From assembly GCF_026262505.1 (NCBI RefSeq), contig NC_067205.1:4960001-5024000 (forward strand): DNA of 64,000 bases, in the 5' to 3' direction. The DNA is from Trichomonas vaginalis G3. Taxonomy: Eukaryota; Parabasalia; Trichomonadida; Trichomonadidae. Under the pieces are notes generated by a model. It was not told the DNA's origin. It saw only the letters and a program-made list of their open reading frames with translations, and searched no databases. The position numbers were made by a program, and so were the translations under genes. Shown piece by piece: positions 62,693-64,000 of the stretch. Within the stretch, counting starts at the first letter, position 1; each line of letters opens with the position of its first letter.

Positions 62693-63660
62693 TTGAATTT
62701 AAATGGTTTACAAAAGTGGGTTAGAGATTTTGCATCGATGTCAGAGATTATAATTTAGCATATGGAACAATTTCGCATTTATTTAAAAAATGAACGTTAG
62801 AAAAATTCAATACTTCCCAAATTTTTATGTTGTTTTAAAAATGCATATTTATATATTTGAAAAAATTAAACTACACCTGTAAAATTGACAATGACTCAAT
62901 TAGTTTTCAAAAAGCTTTTAGCAAAATCATTCAAATTAGTGAACTGCGAATCGTTATTATAATACCCATGATGTATTAAGTTTTTACAATTAATATCAGC
63001 GAGCGATTTCTGTTTTTTAATCGTAATTTAGAACGAATAACTTTCAAACATTCAAGAATAAACTCAGCTCTATCTCTTTTTATGAAACTTTCAATACTTG
63101 ATGTGTGGTCGGTCGATTATGCGGTGATTCGAACTTTCTGGGATTGCGACTTACTTGAAATCTCAAAATTTTGAAAATCTATTTAATACATTCAATTACA
63201 GCATGTCAGTGTTCAAAGAGATGCATAAGCTTTAAACAGCATATCATATTATGTAATAGAATAATCAGATTTATTGCTTGTATTCGGTAATACTATTAAT
63301 GTTTAGATTATCCAAGAACACTATTTTTCTAAATGAATCAATAGAATAAGAATATTTCGATTTTGTTCGGTCGAATTAAAAACATTTGAGCTAATACAAG
63401 GTTGAACTCCTATCGAGATATTAAAATTGCATATCGGTGATTACTCATCAATAGAACCTGGAATGCGCTCATCAGGCATTTAATCGCAATGATATTTATT
63501 GGTAAAATGAATCAAATTTGATAAAAAGAATCGTTAATCCCTTTTCCCAACTATATGTAGGTCTTATTAACACTCTTAGGAGTATAGGTTTTATTTTTCT
63601 AAATGAGCTCAATTTGTAAATAATTTTTTTTACAACAATTTTTTTTGAAATTGTAATACA
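62693..63660. other. A+T-rich intergenic region
   Basis: About 970 bp between adenylate kinase and the ankyrin gene. No coding frame, repeat or RNA gene can be supported. Confidence 0.5.
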
Positions 63661-64000
63661 ATGGAATCGCTTTTATCTGCTTACTCAGCAGATGATGTTC
63701 AAACATTATCATCTTTGATAAGCCAGAATAAAAGTCTCCTTGAACAGAAAGTGGAAAATTTTACTATTTTCCAAAAGGCAATCCTAGATGGGAAGCTTGA
63801 AATTGTAAAAATGCTTGTAAACATGGATTCTGATCTTTTAAAGATTAATGATGAAGTTATTTATCAAATTTATAAAATTCGTTATAATTTTATGACAACC
63901 CTCCTTTCTTTTTGGCTTTGATTTCGCAGAAAAACTCCGAAACTGTAAACTTCATTCTTAAAGAAATGGATTTGAACTATCAAGACTTTAAAGATTCAAA
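63661..64000 (+). CDS. Ankyrin-repeat protein, N-terminal part (cut by window end)
   Basis: Starts MESLLSAYSADDVQTLSSLI; residues about 12-60 contain an ankyrin-like helix-turn-helix (FQKAILDGKLEIVKMLVNMDSD). The frame stops at 63921, but ankyrin-like sequence (ISQKNSETVNFILKEMD) continues in another frame to the end of the window, so a frameshift near 63900 is likely. Ankyrin proteins are numerous in trichomonads. The 3' part lies outside the window. Confidence 0.6.

Noticed and set aside
63895-63925. Spliceosomal intron in the ankyrin gene
   Set aside because: No trichomonad-type 5' splice site or conserved branch-point/3' signal; a frameshift explains the change of frame better.

Overview
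The window looks like nuclear DNA of a parabasalid protist (a trichomonad, more Tritrichomonas-like than Trichomonas vaginalis-like because it is very A+T-rich). The evidence is: intron-less genes with short 5' leaders carrying Inr-like TCA(Y)T boxes just before the ATG; a 1,600-residue BspA/TpLRR surface-type protein; a Mutator-like transposase; and two complete Maverick (Polinton) DNA transposons, a class known to be abundant in trichomonads. The species is an inference.

Layout. 1-7.5 kb: host DNA with an unrecognised 145-aa gene, a large foldback inverted repeat (2467-3710), a FERM/talin-head-like gene (minus strand) and a cluster of perfect hairpins (6435-7408). 7,521-25,624: Maverick 1, with a 6-bp target duplication TTCGGT and 817-bp terminal inverted repeats (TIRs), each carrying the same 195-aa gene. 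25.6-35.1 kb: host genes (two tandem DMT-type transporter paralogues, a frameshifted aldo-keto reductase, a beta-propeller-like protein). 35,134-53,260: Maverick 2, in the opposite orientation, with target duplication TTTTTG and 305/405-bp TIRs. 53.3-64 kb: host genes (unknown 386-aa protein, chromodomain protein, broken MULE transposase abutting a 5'-truncated BspA-like gene, adenylate kinase, start of an ankyrin gene).

The Mavericks encode a virus-like set: protein-primed DNA polymerase B (with an HNH-type zinc module between the exonuclease and polymerase parts), rve-type integrase, A32-like packaging ATPase, a candidate double-jelly-roll major capsid protein, small basic amphipathic peptides, and a phage-like tail-fibre/collar protein with a conserved N-terminal base and a divergent tip. 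The two copies have decayed in different places. Maverick 1 has broken polymerase and integrase but most virion genes; Maverick 2 has intact polymerase and integrase but has lost or frameshifted several virion genes. Maverick 2 also carries a primase-SF3 helicase and a KilA-N gene in a cassette bounded by ~120-bp repeats with iterated GTCAC boxes, which Maverick 1 lacks.

The least explained signal is a family of micro-hairpins (4-6-bp, mostly G+C-rich stems, loops mostly 3 nt) scattered through both Mavericks, several of them inserted in frame inside genes whose other copy lacks them; larger perfect hairpins of the same style occur in the adjoining host DNA. Many single-base frameshifts lie in homopolymers, so some apparent gene breaks could be sequence errors.
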